Shown here: positions 10,799-22,076 of the stretch, piece by piece | How positions within the stretch are numbered: the first letter of the stretch is position 1 | Layout of the letters: each line of letters opens with the position of its first letter | NCBI RefSeq assembly: GCF_001984825.2 | Contig: NZ_CP043318.1 | Span: 1,798,001-1,862,000, forward strand | DNA length: 64,000 bases | Reading direction: 5' to 3' | DNA from: Enterobacter chengduensis | GTDB lineage: Bacteria > Pseudomonadota > Gammaproteobacteria > Enterobacterales > Enterobacteriaceae | The notes under the pieces: generated by a model | Seen by the model: only the letters and a program-made list of their open reading frames with translations | Told to the model about the DNA's origin: nothing | Database searches by the model: none | Translations under genes and position numbers: made by a program

Positions 10799-12121
10799 AT
10801 GAGTGAATTTTCCCAGACAGTCCCCGAACTGGTTGCCTGGGCCAGGAAAAACGATTTCTCCATCTCGCTGCCGGTCGACAGACTCTCTTTCCTGCTGGCG
10901 GTTGCCACGCTGAACGGCGAACGGCTGGATGGTGAAATGAGCGAGGGTGAACTGGTGGATGCGTTCCGCCACGTCAGTGATGCGTTTGAGCAAACCAGCG
11001 AAACCATTAGCGTGCGTGCCAACAACGCGATCAACGATATGGTGCGTCAACGTCTGCTGAACCGCTTTACCAGCGAGCAGGCGGAAGGAAACGCCATCTA
11101 TCGCCTGACGCCGCTGGGCATCGGCATCACCGATTACTATATTCGCCAGCGTGAATTTTCCACGCTGCGCCTTTCCATGCAGCTGTCGATCGTGGCGGGT
11201 GAGCTTAAGCGCGCCGCCGACGCGGCGGATGAAAACGGTGACGAATTCCACTGGCACCGTAACGTCTATGCCCCGCTGAAATACTCGGTGGCGGAAATCT
11301 TCGACAGCATCGATCTCACCCAGCGCCTGATGGACGAACAGCAGCAGCAGGTGAAAGACGATATCGCCCAGCTGCTGAACAAAGACTGGCGAGCGGCCAT
11401 CTCCAGCTGTGAACTTCTGCTGTCAGAAACCTCCGGCACGCTGCGTGAGCTCCAGGATACGCTGGAAGCCGCAGGAGACAAGCTGCAGGCCAACCTGCTG
11501 CGCATCCAGGACGCGACGCTGGCGCATGACGATCTGCATTTTATCGACCGCCTGGTGTTCGATCTGCAGAGCAAGCTCGACCGCATCATCAGCTGGGGCC
11601 AGCAGTCGATCGACCTGTGGATCGGCTACGACCGACACGTGCATAAATTTATCCGTACCGCGATCGATATGGATAAAAACCGCGTGTTTGCCCAGCGCCT
11701 GCGCCAGTCGGTTCAAACCTATTTCGATGCGCCATGGGCGCTGACCTACGCCAACGCCGATCGTCTGCTGGATATGCGCGACGAAGAGATGGCGCTGCGC
11801 GATGAAGAGGTGACCGGTGAACTGCCGCCGGATCTGGAATATGAAGAATTTAACGAAATTCGCGAGCAGCTTGCGGCGATGATCGAAGAACAGCTCGCGG
11901 TCTACAAAACCAGACAAGCACCGCTGGATCTTGGGCTCGTGGTGCGCGACTATCTGGCGCAATATCCGCGCGCGCGCCACTTCGACGTTGCCCGCATCGT
12001 GGTAGACCAGGCGGTACGCCTGGGCGTCGCGCAAGCAGATTTCACCGGACTGCCGCCGAAGTGGCAGCCAATTAACGATTACGGAGCCAAGGTACAGGCG
12101 CATGTCATTGACAAATATTGA
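10799..12121 (+). CDS. mukF: Chromosome partition protein MukF (kleisin)
   Basis: MukF is the kleisin of the MukBEF bacterial condensin. It dimerises through its N-terminal winged helix and bridges MukB heads and MukE dimers. The 440-residue protein has the N-terminal dimerisation domain (residues 1-115), a helical middle region, and a C-terminal winged helix ([32 protein letters not shown]) that contacts the MukB head. It overlaps mukE by 20 bases, which supports coupled expression of the complex. Confidence 0.98.
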   Translation: MSEFSQTVPELVAWARKNDFSISLPVDRLSFLLAVATLNGERLDGEMSEGELVDAFRHVSDAFEQTSETISVRANNAINDMVRQRLLNRFTSEQAEGNAIYRLTPLGIGITDYYIRQREFSTLRLSMQLSIVAGELKRAADAADENGDEFHWHRNVYAPLKYSVAEIFDSIDLTQRLMDEQQQQVKDDIAQLLNKDWRAAISSCELLLSETSGTLRELQDTLEAAGDKLQANLLRIQDATLAHDDLHFIDRLVFDLQSKLDRIISWGQQSIDLWIGYDRHVHKFIRTAIDMDKNRVFAQRLRQSVQTYFDAPWALTYANADRLLDMRDEEMALRDEEVTGELPPDLEYEEFNEIREQLAAMIEEQLAVYKTRQAPLDLGLVVRDYLAQYPRARHFDVARIVVDQAVRLGVAQADFTGLPPKWQPINDYGAKVQAHVIDKY

Positions 12122-12806
12122 ACAAGTGATGCCGGTTAAGCTGGCACAGGCGCTGGCGAATCCGTTATTTCCGGCGCTGGACAGCCAGCTGCGTGCCGGT
12201 CGTCACATTGGCTTAGACGAGCTGGATAATCACGCCTTTTTGATGGACTTCCAGGAGTACCTGGAAGAGTTTTACGCCCGCTACAACGTGGAGCTGATCC
12301 GCGCGCCGGAAGGCTTTTTCTACCTGCGCCCGCGTTCCACGACGCTGATCCCGCGTTCCGTGCTCTCCGAGCTGGATATGATGGTCGGCAAAATTCTTTG
12401 CTACCTCTACCTCAGCCCGGAACGTCTGGCGAATGAAGGCATCTTCACCCAGCAGGAACTTTACGACGAGCTGCTGACGCTGGCGGATGAGAGCAAGCTG
12501 CTCAAGCTGGTGAACAACCGCTCCACGGGCTCGGATCTTGACCGTCAGAAATTACAGGAAAAGGTGCGCTCTTCCCTGAACCGCCTGCGTCGCCTGGGGA
12601 TGGTCTGGTTTATGGGCCACGACAGCAGCAAATTCCGCATCACGGAATCTGTCTTCCGCTTCGGCGCCGACGTGCGTGCGGGCGATGACGCGCGTGAAGC
12701 GCAGCTTCGCATGATCCGCGACGGTGAAGCGATGCCGGTGGAAAACCATTTGCAGCTCAATGATGAGCATGAAGAGAATCTGCCGGATAGCGGGGAGGAA
12801 GAGTAA
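12102..12806 (+). CDS. mukE: Chromosome partition protein MukE
   Basis: MukE is the KITE (tandem winged-helix) subunit of MukBEF and binds the MukF linker. The 234-residue protein begins [21 protein letters not shown], and its body is typical of the family ([22 protein letters not shown]), with an acidic tail ([14 protein letters not shown]). It starts inside mukF and its TAA shares an A with the mukB ATG (TAATG), so all three genes are tightly coupled. Confidence 0.98.
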   Translation: MSLTNIEQVMPVKLAQALANPLFPALDSQLRAGRHIGLDELDNHAFLMDFQEYLEEFYARYNVELIRAPEGFFYLRPRSTTLIPRSVLSELDMMVGKILCYLYLSPERLANEGIFTQQELYDELLTLADESKLLKLVNNRSTGSDLDRQKLQEKVRSSLNRLRRLGMVWFMGHDSSKFRITESVFRFGADVRAGDDAREAQLRMIRDGEAMPVENHLQLNDEHEENLPDSGEEE

Positions 12807-15800
12807 TGATTGAACGCGGTAAATTTCGCTCACTGACGCTGATTAACTGGAACGGCTTCTTCGCCCGAACGTTCGATCTGGACGAGCTGGTGACAACCCT
12901 CTCCGGCGGTAACGGTGCGGGTAAATCCACCACCATGGCGGCGTTTGTCACGGCGCTGATCCCCGACCTGACGCTGCTTCACTTCCGTAACACCACCGAA
13001 GCGGGCGCGACAAGCGGCTCTCGCGATAAGGGCCTGCACGGTAAGCTGAAAGCGGGCGTCTGTTATTCGGTTCTGGACGTCATTAACTCCCGTCATCAGC
13101 GCGTGGTAGTAGGCGTACGCCTGCAGCAGGTTGCCGGTCGCGACCGTAAAGTGGATATCAAACCGTTTGCCATTCAGGGGCTGCCAACGTCCGTGCAGCC
13201 GACGGCGCTGCTGACGGAAACCCTGAACGAACGTCAGGCGCGCGTGCTGACGCTGCAGGAGCTGAAAGATAAGCTTGAAGCGATCGAAGGCGTGCAGTTC
13301 AAGCAGTTTAACTCGATTACCGACTATCACTCGCTGATGTTCGATCTGGGCGTGGTGGCGCGTCGTCTGCGCAGTGCATCAGACCGTAGCAAATACTACC
13401 GCCTGATCGAAGCGTCCCTGTACGGCGGGATCTCCAGCGCCATTACCCGCTCCCTGCGCGACTACCTGCTGCCGGAAAACAGCGGCGTGCGTAAGGCCTT
13501 CCAGGATATGGAAGCGGCGCTGCGTGAAAACCGCATGACGCTGGAAGCGATCCGCGTGACCCAGTCGGACCGAGACCTGTTTAAACACCTGATCAGCGAA
13601 GCCACCAACTACGTGGCCGCAGACTACATGCGCCACGCCAACGAGCGCCGCGTGCATCTCGATCAGGCATTAGAATACCGTCGCGAGCTGTTTACCTCCC
13701 GCAAACAGCTGGTGGCAGAGCAGTACAAGCACGTCGAAATGGCGCGCGAGCTGGGCGAGCACAACGGTGCCGAGGGCGATCTGGAAGCCGACTACCAGGC
13801 AGCCAGCGATCACCTGAACCTGGTGCAGACCGCGCTGCGTCAGCAGGAAAAAATCGAGCGCTATGAAGCGGACCTCGACGAGCTGCAAATTCGTCTCGAA
13901 GAGCAGAATGAAGTGGTGGCCGAAGCCGCCGAGATGCAGGAAGAGAACGAAGCCCGCGCCGAAGCGGCCGAGCTGGAAGTGGATGAGCTGAAAAGCCAGC
14001 TTGCCGATTACCAGCAGGCGCTGGACGTGCAGCAGACGCGAGCGATTCAGTATAACCAGGCGCTGCAGGCGTTACAGCGCGCGAAAGAGCTGTGCCATCT
14101 GCCTGACCTGACGCCGGAAAGCGCCGACGAGTGGCTGGACACCTTCCAGGCCAAAGAGCAGGAAGCGACCGAGAAACTGCTTTCCCTCGAACAGAAAATG
14201 AGCGTTGCGCAAACGGCGCACAGCCAGTTTGAGCAGGCGTATCAGCTGGTGGTAGCGATTAACGGCCCGCTGGCGCGTAACGAAGCCTGGGACGTTGCCC
14301 GTGAACTGCTGCGCGACGGCGTTAACCAGCGCCATCTGGCCGAACAGGTTCAGCCGCTGCGCATGCGTCTGAACGAGCTGGAGCAGCGCCTGCGCGAGCA
14401 GCAGGAAGCCGAGCGTCTGCTGGCGGAATTCTGCAAGCGCCAGGGAAAACATTACGATTTCGACGAGCTCGAGGCCCTGCATCAGGAGCTGGAAGCGCGT
14501 ATTGCGGCCCTGTCCGATACCGTATCAAACGCCAGCGAACAGCGCATGACGCTGCGTCAGGAGCTGGAGCAGATTCAGGCTCGTTCAAAGAGGCTCCTGG
14601 AGCGTGCGCCGGTCTGGCTGGCAGCGCAGAGCAGCCTGAACCAGCTTGGTGAACAGTGCGGCGAGCAGTTCGAATCCAGTCAGGAAGTGACCGAATACCT
14701 TCAGCAGCTGCTGGAGCGCGAGCGCGAAGCCATCGTTGAGCGTGACGAGGTGGGCGCCCGCAAGCGCGACGTCGACGACGAAATTGAGCGCTTAAGCCAG
14801 CCGGGCGGGTCAGAAGATCCGCGCCTGAATGCGCTGGCCGAGCGTTTCGGCGGCGTGCTGCTGTCCGAGATTTATGACGATGTTGGCCTCGACGATGCCC
14901 CGTACTTCTCCGCGCTGTACGGTCCATCCCGTAACGCGATTGTGGTCCCGGATCTGTCGCTGATTTCAGAGCAGCTAGCTGGTCTGGAAGATTGCCCGGA
15001 AGATCTCTACCTGATCGAAGGGGATCCGCAGTCGTTCGATGACAGCGTATTCAGCGTCGACGAGCTGGAAAAAGCGGTGGTGGTGAAGATCGCCGACCGC
15101 CAGTGGCGTTACTCCCGCTTCCCGGAACTGCCGCTGTTTGGCCGCGCCGCGCGCGAAAGCCGCATCGAAAGCCTGCACGCCGAGCGTGAAACGCTATCTG
15201 AACGTTTTGCGACCCTGTCGTTTGACGTGCAGAAAACACAGCGCCTGCACCAGGCGTTCAGCCGCTTTATCGGCAGCCATCTCGCCGTAGCGTTTGAAGC
15301 AGATCCGGAGGCCGAAATCCGCAAGCTCAACACCCGCCGTGGCGAGCTGGAGCGGGCCATTGCCAGCCATGAAAGTGATAACCAGCAGAGTCGCGTTCAG
15401 TTTGAACAGGCGAAAGAGGGCGTCGCTGCCCTTAACCGCATCCTGCCGCGCCTGAATCTGCTGGCGGATGACACGCTGGCCGATCGCGTGGATGAGATCC
15501 AGGAGCGTCTGGATGAAGCGCAGGAAGCCGCACGCTTCGTCCAGCAGCACGGCAATCAGCTGGCGAAGCTGGAGCCCGTCGTCTCTGTCCTGCAGAGCGA
15601 TCCGGAACAGTTCGAGCAGTTAAAAGAAGATTATGCCTGGTCGCAGCAGGTGCAACGCGAAGCGCGTCAGCAGGCGTTTGCCCTGACGGAGGTGGTGCAG
15701 CGTCGCGCCCACTTTGGCTACTCCGATTCGGCTGAAATGCTGAGCGGTAACAGCGACCTGAACGAAAAGCTGCGTCAGCGCCTTGAGCAGGCGGAGGCGG

Positions 15801-17257
15801 AACGTACCCGCGCCCGCGAAGCAATGCGCAGCCACTCCGCTCAGCTGAACCAGTACAACCAGGTGCTGGCCTCGCTGAAAAGCTCCTTCGACACCAAGAA
15901 AGAGCTGTTAAACGACCTGCAGAAAGAGCTTCAGGACATTGGCGTTCGCGCCGATAGCGGGGCGGAAGAGCGCGCGCGTATCCGTCGTGACGAGCTGCAT
16001 TCACAGCTCAGCAATAACCGCGCGCGTCGCAATCAGCTCGAAAAAGCGCTGACCTTCTGCGAAGCGGAAATGGATAACCTGACCCGTCGCCTGCGCAAGC
16101 TGGAGCGCGACTACTTTGAGATGCGCGAGCAGGTTGTGACGGCGAAGGCGGGCTGGTGCGCGGTGATGCGCATGGTGAAAGACAACAACGTTGAGCGTCG
16201 CCTGCACCGTCGCGAGCTGGCGTATCTCTCCGCCGATGAGCTGCGCTCCATGTCGGATAAGGCGTTGGGTTCCCTGCGTCTGGCGGTGGCGGATAACGAA
16301 CACCTTCGCGATGTCCTGCGCATGTCCGAAGATCCGAAACGTCCTGAACGTAAAATCCAGTTCTTCGTGGCGGTTTACCAGCACCTGCGCGAGCGTATTC
16401 GTCAGGACATTATCCGTACCGACGATCCGGTTGAAGCCATCGAACAGATGGAAATCGAGCTGGGGCGTCTGACGGAAGAGCTGACCTCCCGCGAGCAGAA
16501 GCTGGCGATCAGCTCCCGCAGCGTGGCGAACATCATTCGCAAAACCATTCAGCGCGAGCAAAACCGTATCCGCCAGCTGAACCAGGGGCTGCAGAGCGTG
16601 TCGTTTGGCCAGGTGAACAGCGTGCGCCTTAACGTCAACGTGCGTGAAGCCCACGCGACGCTGCTCGACGTGCTCTCCGAGCAGCACGAGCAGCACCAGG
16701 ATCTGTTCAACAGCAACCGTCTGACCTTCTCCGAAGCGCTGGCGAAGCTGTACCAGCGCCTGAACCCGCAGATTGATATGGGACAGCGCACGCCGCAAAC
16801 CATCGGAGAAGAGCTGCTGGACTACCGTAACTACCTGGAAATGGAAGTTGAGGTAAACCGTGGCTCTGACGGCTGGCTGCGCGCGGAATCCGGAGCGCTC
16901 TCTACCGGTGAAGCGATTGGTACCGGGATGTCCATTCTGGTGATGGTGGTACAGAGCTGGGAAGATGAAGCGCGACGCCTGCGCGGAAAAGACATCTCCC
17001 CATGCCGACTGCTGTTCCTGGATGAAGCGGCGCGTCTTGACGCCCGCTCCATTGCCACGCTGTTCGAGCTGTGCGAACGACTGGATATGCAGCTCATTAT
17101 CGCTGCGCCGGAAAACATCAGCCCCGAGAAGGGCACGACCTACAAGCTGGTGCGTAAAGTGTTCCAGAACAGCGAACACGTGCACGTTGTCGGGCTGCGT
17201 GGCTTTGCGCCGCAGCCGCCTGAGTCATTGCCGGAAACCACGGCGGACGCTTCCTGA
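12806..17257 (+). CDS. mukB: Chromosome partition protein MukB (SMC-like ATPase)
   Basis: MukB is the SMC-like motor of MukBEF, a DNA loop-extruding complex that organises the chromosome and interacts with topoisomerase IV and MatP. The 1483 residues (1486 in E. coli) form N- and C-terminal ATPase heads joined by a long coiled coil and hinge. Walker A is GGNGAGKST at 34-42. The signature SerThrGlyGlu begins at S1366. Walker B FLDEA has D1406 and E1407. Long heptad-rich stretches rich in Glu, Gln and Arg surround a hinge at about 650-800. A strong terminator follows. matP, encoding a functional partner, is also in this window. Confidence 0.98.
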   Translation: MIERGKFRSLTLINWNGFFARTFDLDELVTTLSGGNGAGKSTTMAAFVTALIPDLTLLHFRNTTEAGATSGSRDKGLHGKLKAGVCYSVLDVINSRHQRVVVGVRLQQVAGRDRKVDIKPFAIQGLPTSVQPTALLTETLNERQARVLTLQELKDKLEAIEGVQFKQFNSITDYHSLMFDLGVVARRLRSASDRSKYYRLIEASLYGGISSAITRSLRDYLLPENSGVRKAFQDMEAALRENRMTLEAIRVTQSDRDLFKHLISEATNYVAADYMRHANERRVHLDQALEYRRELFTSRKQLVAEQYKHVEMARELGEHNGAEGDLEADYQAASDHLNLVQTALRQQEKIERYEADLDELQIRLEEQNEVVAEAAEMQEENEARAEAAELEVDELKSQLADYQQALDVQQTRAIQYNQALQALQRAKELCHLPDLTPESADEWLDTFQAKEQEATEKLLSLEQKMSVAQTAHSQFEQAYQLVVAINGPLARNEAWDVARELLRDGVNQRHLAEQVQPLRMRLNELEQRLREQQEAERLLAEFCKRQGKHYDFDELEALHQELEARIAALSDTVSNASEQRMTLRQELEQIQARSKRLLERAPVWLAAQSSLNQLGEQCGEQFESSQEVTEYLQQLLEREREAIVERDEVGARKRDVDDEIERLSQPGGSEDPRLNALAERFGGVLLSEIYDDVGLDDAPYFSALYGPSRNAIVVPDLSLISEQLAGLEDCPEDLYLIEGDPQSFDDSVFSVDELEKAVVVKIADRQWRYSRFPELPLFGRAARESRIESLHAERETLSERFATLSFDVQKTQRLHQAFSRFIGSHLAVAFEADPEAEIRKLNTRRGELERAIASHESDNQQSRVQFEQAKEGVAALNRILPRLNLLADDTLADRVDEIQERLDEAQEAARFVQQHGNQLAKLEPVVSVLQSDPEQFEQLKEDYAWSQQVQREARQQAFALTEVVQRRAHFGYSDSAEMLSGNSDLNEKLRQRLEQAEAERTRAREAMRSHSAQLNQYNQVLASLKSSFDTKKELLNDLQKELQDIGVRADSGAEERARIRRDELHSQLSNNRARRNQLEKALTFCEAEMDNLTRRLRKLERDYFEMREQVVTAKAGWCAVMRMVKDNNVERRLHRRELAYLSADELRSMSDKALGSLRLAVADNEHLRDVLRMSEDPKRPERKIQFFVAVYQHLRERIRQDIIRTDDPVEAIEQMEIELGRLTEELTSREQKLAISSRSVANIIRKTIQREQNRIRQLNQGLQSVSFGQVNSVRLNVNVREAHATLLDVLSEQHEQHQDLFNSNRLTFSEALAKLYQRLNPQIDMGQRTPQTIGEELLDYRNYLEMEVEVNRGSDGWLRAESGALSTGEAIGTGMSILVMVVQSWEDEARRLRGKDISPCRLLFLDEAARLDARSIATLFELCERLDMQLIIAAPENISPEKGTTYKLVRKVFQNSEHVHVVGLRGFAPQPPESLPETTADAS

Positions 17258-17273
17258 AGCGTCTTCTGACTCG

Positions 17274-17303
17274 AAGCGGCGCCCTGGCGCCGCTTTTTTT
17301 TTA
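17274..17303 (+). terminator. Rho-independent terminator of the muk operon
   Basis: The GC-rich stem AAGCGGCGCC/GGCGCCGCTT is followed by nine T residues. A second short hairpin (17246-17263) spans the mukB stop codon just upstream. Confidence 0.92.
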
Positions 17304-17333
17304 AACTTAACTTGTGCTTAGGGCTGCGTTATC

Positions 17334-17348
17334 TTTAAACTTCTTTAC
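17334..17348 (-). promoter_or_regulatory. Candidate CpxR box upstream of ldtD
   Basis: On the minus strand this reads GTAAAGAAGTTTAAA, i.e. GTAAA-N5-TTAAA, one mismatch from the CpxR consensus GTAAA-N5-GTAAA. It is centred about 50 bases upstream of the likely ldtD start. E. coli ldtD is known to be activated by the Cpx envelope-stress system. The match here is by eye only. Confidence 0.45.
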
Positions 17349-17356
17349 ATAAGGTA

Positions 17357-17385
17357 AGGCAACAGCTTAGCCGTCTACCTATAAT
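17357..17385 (+). promoter_or_regulatory. Predicted ldtD promoter
   Basis: A perfect TATAAT -10 box (17380-17385) lies 50 bases before the ldtD ATG. No good -35 box lies at the right distance (only AGGCAA at 17357-17362), which is the pattern expected of an activator-dependent promoter. Confidence 0.55.
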
Positions 17386-17435
17386 GAAAGAAAGCCCCAA
17401 CGTGATGGGCATGTCGTGAAAACAGGGGGCAAGGG

Positions 17436-19259
17436 ATGTTGCTTAAGAAAGAATGTGGTCGTCAGCTGTCTGCGCTGAGTTTATGCCTGGCAGTGATGTT
17501 TGCTCCACTGTTAACCGCCCAGGCCGACGAGCCTGAAATTGTGCCGACTGACAGTTCGGCAACGACAGGCGCGCAGCCAACGTCGTTGTCACAGCCGCTG
17601 GAGCAGTCTCCGGCGACGGCTATTATGGCCGGTATTAAGCCGCTGCCTGAAGGCATCGACGCTGAATCGCTCAGCCAGCAGCTGCAGTCGGGGCTGCCGT
17701 CAGGCTACGCGCCTGTCTATCTCAATCAGCTCACGCTCCTTTATGCTGCCCGCGATATGAAACCGATGTGGGAAAACCGCGATGCCGTGCGCGCCTTCCA
17801 GCAGCAGCTGGCGGAGGTCGCGATTGCAGGGTTTCAGCCGCAGTTTACAAAGTGGGTCGAGCTGTTAACCGATCCTGCCGTTACCGGGCAGGCGCGGGAC
17901 GTGGTGCTTTCCGATGCCATGATGGGCTATCTGCAGTTCGTGGCGGGCATTCCGGTCAATGGCAACCGCTGGCTTTACAGCGATAAACCCTACAAGCTGG
18001 CGACCCCCGCGCTGTCGGTAATTAACCAGTGGCAGTTAGCCCTGGACAATGGCGATTTGCCGCGCTTTATTGCCAGCCTCGCACCGGCGCATCCACACTA
18101 TGCCACCCTGCACCAGTCGCTCCTCGCGCTGGTGGGCGACTCGCGTCCGTGGCCGCAAATGCGCGGCACCGCGACGCTGCGTCCTGGACAGTGGAGCAGC
18201 GACGTGCCAGCCCTGCGCGAGATCCTGACGCGCTCCGGTCTTCTTGATGGTGGGCCACATATCGCCTTACCCGGCGACGATCCGCAAAACGCGGTGGTGA
18301 GTCCGTCAGCTCCCGTGAAAGAGAAAAAAGCGATTGCCGTCGGCAATAAACCCGCGGCATACGATCGCGAGCTGGTTGCGGCTGTTAAACAATTCCAGGC
18401 CGCTCAGGGGCTGGGAGCCGATGGCGTTATTGGACAGACGACGCGTGACTGGCTGAACGTATCCCCTGCGCAGCGGGCAGGGGTGCTGGCGCTCAATATC
18501 CAGCGTCTGCGCCTGCTGCCGGGAACGCTCTCGACCGGGATTATGGTCAACATTCCGGCATACTCGCTGGTCTATTATCAGGACGGTAGCGAAAAGCTGG
18601 CGTCGCGGGTGATTGTCGGGCGTCCGGATCGTAAAACGCCGATGATGAGCAGCGCGCTGAATAACGTGGTGGTTAATCCGCCGTGGAACGTGCCGCCGAC
18701 GCTGGCGCGAAAAGATATTCTGCCGAAGGTCTGGAACGATCCGGGATACCTGGAGCGTCATGGCTATACGGTGATGCGCGGCTGGAACAGCAAAGAGGCC
18801 ATCGATCCTTATATGGTCGACTGGTCAACGATAACGGCGTCGAATCTGCCGTTCCGCTTTCAGCAGGCTCCCGGGGCGCATAACTCTTTAGGGCGCTACA
18901 AATTCAATATGCCGAGTTCAGATGCTATCTATCTGCACGATACGCCGAACCACAACCTGTTCCAGAAAGATACGCGCGCGCTGAGCTCTGGCTGCGTGCG
19001 CGTGAACAAAGCCTCGGAGCTGGCCAATATGCTGTTGCAGGATGCGGGCTGGAACGATACGCGCATCTCGGATGCCCTGAAGCAGGGGGATACGCGTTAC
19101 GTTAATATTCGCCACAATATTCCGGTCAATCTTTACTATCTGACGGCGTTTGTGGGTGAAGACGGGCGTACCCAGTATCGTACAGATATTTACAATTATG
19201 ATCTCACCGCGCGATCCGGCGCACAAATTTTGCCAAAAGCGGAACAATTAATCAGGTAA
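17436..19259 (+). CDS. ldtD: L,D-transpeptidase LdtD
   Basis: LdtD (YcbB) forms 3-3 (mDAP-mDAP) crosslinks in peptidoglycan and supports beta-lactam tolerance and envelope repair when LPS transport fails. The 607 residues (615 in E. coli) begin with a Sec signal peptide (cut after LLTAQA, about residue 31). A peptidoglycan-binding domain follows ([20 protein letters not shown], about 312-331). The YkuD domain has HDTPNH and the catalytic [12 protein letters not shown] with Cys520. The gene stands alone behind its own promoter with a possible CpxR site. The next gene also acts on the same crosslinks. Confidence 0.96.
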   Translation: MLLKKECGRQLSALSLCLAVMFAPLLTAQADEPEIVPTDSSATTGAQPTSLSQPLEQSPATAIMAGIKPLPEGIDAESLSQQLQSGLPSGYAPVYLNQLTLLYAARDMKPMWENRDAVRAFQQQLAEVAIAGFQPQFTKWVELLTDPAVTGQARDVVLSDAMMGYLQFVAGIPVNGNRWLYSDKPYKLATPALSVINQWQLALDNGDLPRFIASLAPAHPHYATLHQSLLALVGDSRPWPQMRGTATLRPGQWSSDVPALREILTRSGLLDGGPHIALPGDDPQNAVVSPSAPVKEKKAIAVGNKPAAYDRELVAAVKQFQAAQGLGADGVIGQTTRDWLNVSPAQRAGVLALNIQRLRLLPGTLSTGIMVNIPAYSLVYYQDGSEKLASRVIVGRPDRKTPMMSSALNNVVVNPPWNVPPTLARKDILPKVWNDPGYLERHGYTVMRGWNSKEAIDPYMVDWSTITASNLPFRFQQAPGAHNSLGRYKFNMPSSDAIYLHDTPNHNLFQKDTRALSSGCVRVNKASELANMLLQDAGWNDTRISDALKQGDTRYVNIRHNIPVNLYYLTAFVGEDGRTQYRTDIYNYDLTARSGAQILPKAEQLIR

Positions 19260-19343
19260 ATGAAGCAGTTCGGGAAAAATGATTGTCGTAAGTTAGGGTG
19301 AATAAGAGGCTATATCGCTGCAAGCCGCGTATTCACTGGGGTT

Positions 19344-19383
19344 GGGCGCCTTGACGTACCCGGTTTTGCCAGTTAAGGTGCCC
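19344..19383 (+). other. Long RNA stem in the mepK leader
   Basis: GGGCGCCTTGAC (19344-19355) can pair with GTTAAGGTGCCC (19372-19383) over 12 bp, two of them G-U, around a 16-base loop. It lies 50-90 bases upstream of the mepK ATG. There is no T-run, so it is not a terminator. It could be a leader structure, or coincidental: a TTGACG at 19351-19356 might instead be a -35 box. Confidence 0.35.
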
Positions 19384-19433
19384 TTCGTGCGCTAAGCATA
19401 TTACGATTTCTTTTACCTGTAGACCTGATTATC

Positions 19434-19985
19434 ATGGACAAATTTGACGCTAATCGCCGCAAACTGCTGGCGTTAGGTGGTGTTGCGCTTGGCGCAGCGG
19501 CCATCTTGCCGACGCCAGCATTTGCCACCCTCTCGACACCTCGTCCGCGCGTTTTAACGCTCAACAACCTGCATACCGGTGAGTCGCTAAAAGCGGAGTT
19601 TTTCGATGGCAGAGGCTATATTCAGGATGAATTAGCAAGACTTAACCATTTTTTCCGTGATTTCCGCGCGAATAAAATAAAAGCCATCGACCCAGGACTG
19701 TTTGATCAGCTTTTCCGCCTTCAGGGCCTGCTGGGTACCAGCAAGCCGGTGCAGCTCATTTCTGGCTATCGCTCGATTGATACCAATAATGAACTGCGCG
19801 CCCACAGCCGCGGGGTAGCGAAAAAAAGCTATCACACGAAGGGGCAGGCAATGGATTTCCATATTGAAGGCGTTTCGTTAGCCAATATTCGCAAAGCCGC
19901 GTTATCTATGCGCGCAGGTGGTGTAGGATATTACCCCAGCAGCAACTTTGTGCATATTGATACCGGTCCGGTTCGGCACTGGTAA
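19434..19985 (+). CDS. mepK: Murein endopeptidase MepK (YcbK)
   Basis: MepK is an M15/DUF882-family zinc peptidase that cleaves mDAP-mDAP (3-3) crosslinks made by L,D-transpeptidases and permits cell-wall growth. The 183 residues carry a twin-arginine signal ([17 protein letters not shown], residues 7-23). The metal-binding pattern is [10 protein letters not shown] with H134 and D141, then H174 in VHID. The ATG follows ACCTGATTATC, so the ribosome site is poor. Being next to ldtD pairs the maker and the cleaver of 3-3 crosslinks. gloC follows 20 bases downstream. Confidence 0.95.
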   Translation: MDKFDANRRKLLALGGVALGAAAILPTPAFATLSTPRPRVLTLNNLHTGESLKAEFFDGRGYIQDELARLNHFFRDFRANKIKAIDPGLFDQLFRLQGLLGTSKPVQLISGYRSIDTNNELRAHSRGVAKKSYHTKGQAMDFHIEGVSLANIRKAALSMRAGGVGYYPSSNFVHIDTGPVRHW

Positions 19986-20005
19986 TAACGAAACACAGGA
20001 GCAGT

Positions 20006-20653
20006 ATGAACTATCGTATTATTCCGGTTACCGCGTTCTCCCAGAATTGTTCACTCATCTGGTGCGAACAGACTAAACTGGCCGCGCTTGTCGATCCCGG
20101 CGGTGACGCTGAGAAAATCAAGCAGGAAGTCGCCGACAGCGGCGTGACGCTGATGCAGATTTTACTGACGCATGGTCATCTTGACCATGTGGGTGCGGCG
20201 GCTGAGCTGGCTAAACATTACGGTGTGCCAATTATCGGCCCGGAAAAAGAAGATGAGTTCTGGCTGCAGGGGTTACCCGCCCAAAGCCGCATGTTTGGCC
20301 TCGATGAGTGTCAGCCCCTGACGCCCGATCGCTGGCTGAACGAGGGAGAGCGCGTTAACGTAGGGAATGTGACTTTACAGGTGTTGCATTGTCCTGGGCA
20401 TACGCCAGGCCATATCGTCTTCTTTGATGACCAGTCCCGTCTGCTGATTTCCGGCGATGTGATCTTCAAAGGTGGCGTAGGACGCAGCGATTTCCCGCGC
20501 GGCGATCACGGGCAGCTGATTCAGTCGATTAAACAGAAGTTATTGCCGCTGGGTGATGACGTGACGTTTATTCCTGGTCACGGTCCGATGTCGACGCTGG
20601 GCTATGAACGGCTCCATAATCCGTTCCTTCAGGATGAAATGCCTGTCTGGTAA
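20006..20653 (+). CDS. gloC: Type II hydroxyacylglutathione hydrolase GloC (YcbL)
   Basis: GloC is a small metallo-beta-lactamase-fold glyoxalase II that hydrolyses S-D-lactoylglutathione. The 215-residue protein has THGHLDH (H56, H58, D60, H61), HCPGHTPGH around residue 131, the bridging Asp in [14 protein letters not shown] around 150 and FIPGHGP near 193. It lacks the long C-terminal substrate domain of classical GloB. It is preceded by an ACACAGGAGCAGT ribosome site and probably co-transcribed with mepK; a bidirectional terminator separates it from aspC. Confidence 0.95.
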   Translation: MNYRIIPVTAFSQNCSLIWCEQTKLAALVDPGGDAEKIKQEVADSGVTLMQILLTHGHLDHVGAAAELAKHYGVPIIGPEKEDEFWLQGLPAQSRMFGLDECQPLTPDRWLNEGERVNVGNVTLQVLHCPGHTPGHIVFFDDQSRLLISGDVIFKGGVGRSDFPRGDHGQLIQSIKQKLLPLGDDVTFIPGHGPMSTLGYERLHNPFLQDEMPVW

Positions 20654-20660
20654 CCAGAAT

Positions 20661-20690
20661 AAAAAAAGCCTGCATAATGCAGGCTTTTTT
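20661..20690. terminator. Bidirectional terminator between gloC and aspC
   Basis: The stem GCCTGCA/TGCAGGC with a TAA loop is flanked by seven A on the left and six T on the right, so it serves both converging genes. Confidence 0.92.
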
Positions 20691-20701
20691 ATGAGCGCAA
20701 A

Positions 20702-21892
20702 TTACAGTACGGCGACAATCGCTTCGCACAGTGGCGCCATATTGTCAGGCGTCATGCCTGCCACGTTCACGCGACCAGACGCCACGGCGTACACGCCAAA
20801 CTCTTCGCGCAGACGCAGTACCTGCTCTTTGGTCAGGCCGCTGAAAGAGAACATACCGTTCTGTTTGATGATAAAGCTGAAGTCGCGGTTCGCCCCTTTC
20901 TCAGCCAGGGTGTTCACAAACAGCAGGCGCATGCGCTGAATACGCTGACGCATATCGTTCAGCTCTTGTTCCCAGATCGCGCGCAGCGCATCGTTGCTCA
21001 GGATAGTAGCAACAACAGACGCACCGTGTGCCGGTGGGTTAGAGTAGTTCGCGCGGATAACCGATTTCATCTGGCTGAACGCGCGATCGACGGTCTCTTC
21101 GCTAGCGGCAACCAGCGTACAGGCACCTACACGCTCGTTGTACAGACCGAAGTTCTTGGAATAGGAGCTGGCAACGATCAGTTCCTGATGCACGGCTGCG
21201 AACGCGCGCAGGCCTTCGGCATCTTCTTCCAGACCGCGGGCGAAGCCCTGGTAGGCGAAGTCGAACAGCGGCAGCCAGCCTTTTTCTACGGACAGCTTCG
21301 CCAGGTGTTCCCACTGCTCAAGCGTAGGATCGATACCGGTTGGGTTGTGGCAGCAGCCGTGGAACAGCACCACGTCACCTGCCTGCGCTTCGCTCAGGCT
21401 CGCCAGCAGGCCGTCAAAGTCGAGGGAGTGGTTTGCCGCGTCGTAGTAGGCATATTCACGCACGTCCAGACCCGCAGAGTTGAACACGCTCTTGTGGTTC
21501 GGCCAGCTTGGGTTGCTTACCCAGACACGCTTAACAGAGGTGTTTTTCGCCAGGAAATCCGCCGCCACGCGCAGCGCACCGGTACCGCCTGGGGTCTGTG
21601 CTGTACGCGCACGTTTGTCATTCACAATTGCGCTGCCTTTACCGAACAGCAGCTCCTGGGTGCAGCGACCAAATTCAGGAATACCATCAATACCGAGGTA
21701 GTTTTTGGTGGTTTCGTTTTCCAGCAGATACTGCTCAGCTTTCTTAACGCTGGTCAGTACCGGAGTTTTGCCGGTTTCATCTTTATATACACCAATACCC
21801 AGGTTGATTTTGCCAGGGCGGTCGTCGGCACGAAACAGATCGGCCAGGCCCAGGATCGGGTCGGCAGGAGCGGCGGTAATGTTCTCAAACAT
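20702..21892 (-). CDS. aspC: Aspartate aminotransferase
   Basis: AspC is the PLP-dependent transaminase interconverting aspartate/2-oxoglutarate and oxaloacetate/glutamate; it also acts on aromatic amino acids. The 396 residues match E. coli. The PLP-binding Lys lies in [16 protein letters not shown] (about residue 246). [11 protein letters not shown] and [11 protein letters not shown] are fold I class Ia signatures. It lies downstream of ompF on the same strand but behind the ompF terminator, so it should have its own promoter in the 130 bases before its ATG. Confidence 0.98.
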   Translation of the reverse strand: MFENITAAPADPILGLADLFRADDRPGKINLGIGVYKDETGKTPVLTSVKKAEQYLLENETTKNYLGIDGIPEFGRCTQELLFGKGSAIVNDKRARTAQTPGGTGALRVAADFLAKNTSVKRVWVSNPSWPNHKSVFNSAGLDVREYAYYDAANHSLDFDGLLASLSEAQAGDVVLFHGCCHNPTGIDPTLEQWEHLAKLSVEKGWLPLFDFAYQGFARGLEEDAEGLRAFAAVHQELIVASSYSKNFGLYNERVGACTLVAASEETVDRAFSQMKSVIRANYSNPPAHGASVVATILSNDALRAIWEQELNDMRQRIQRMRLLFVNTLAEKGANRDFSFIIKQNGMFSFSGLTKEQVLRLREEFGVYAVASGRVNVAGMTPDNMAPLCEAIVAVL

Positions 21893-22021
21893 GACGAAGT
21901 TCCATTGTGATTACAGAAGTGAAATCCGCTATCAGGTTAACGGTAGATTTACAAAATGCCAACCGTTTGCGACGAAAAGCGTGCGGCTTTTCAAAAGTCG
22001 CCATTATTTTCTGTCGCGCAT

Positions 22022-22046
22022 AAAAAAACAGGGCCGAAGCCCTGTT
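22022..22046 (-). terminator. Rho-independent terminator of ompF
   Basis: On the minus strand the stem AACAGGGC/GCCCTGTT encloses a stable TTCG tetraloop and is followed by TTTTTTA, 30 bases after the ompF stop. Confidence 0.93.
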
Positions 22047-22076
22047 CATTAAGCATATAACAACGTGGTCTACTGA

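Noticed and set aside
16001..17185. A 394-codon open frame antisense to the end of mukB
   Set aside because: MukB coding is certain on the plus strand, and the antisense product shows no domain.
20966..21910. A 314-codon open frame antisense to aspC
   Set aside because: AspC is fully conserved on the minus strand; the antisense frame has no ribosome site or domain.
21955..21980. A PurR-like sequence (GCAAACGGTTGGC on the minus strand) upstream of aspC
   Set aside because: Only about ten positions match the 16-bp consensus, and aspC is not an established PurR target.
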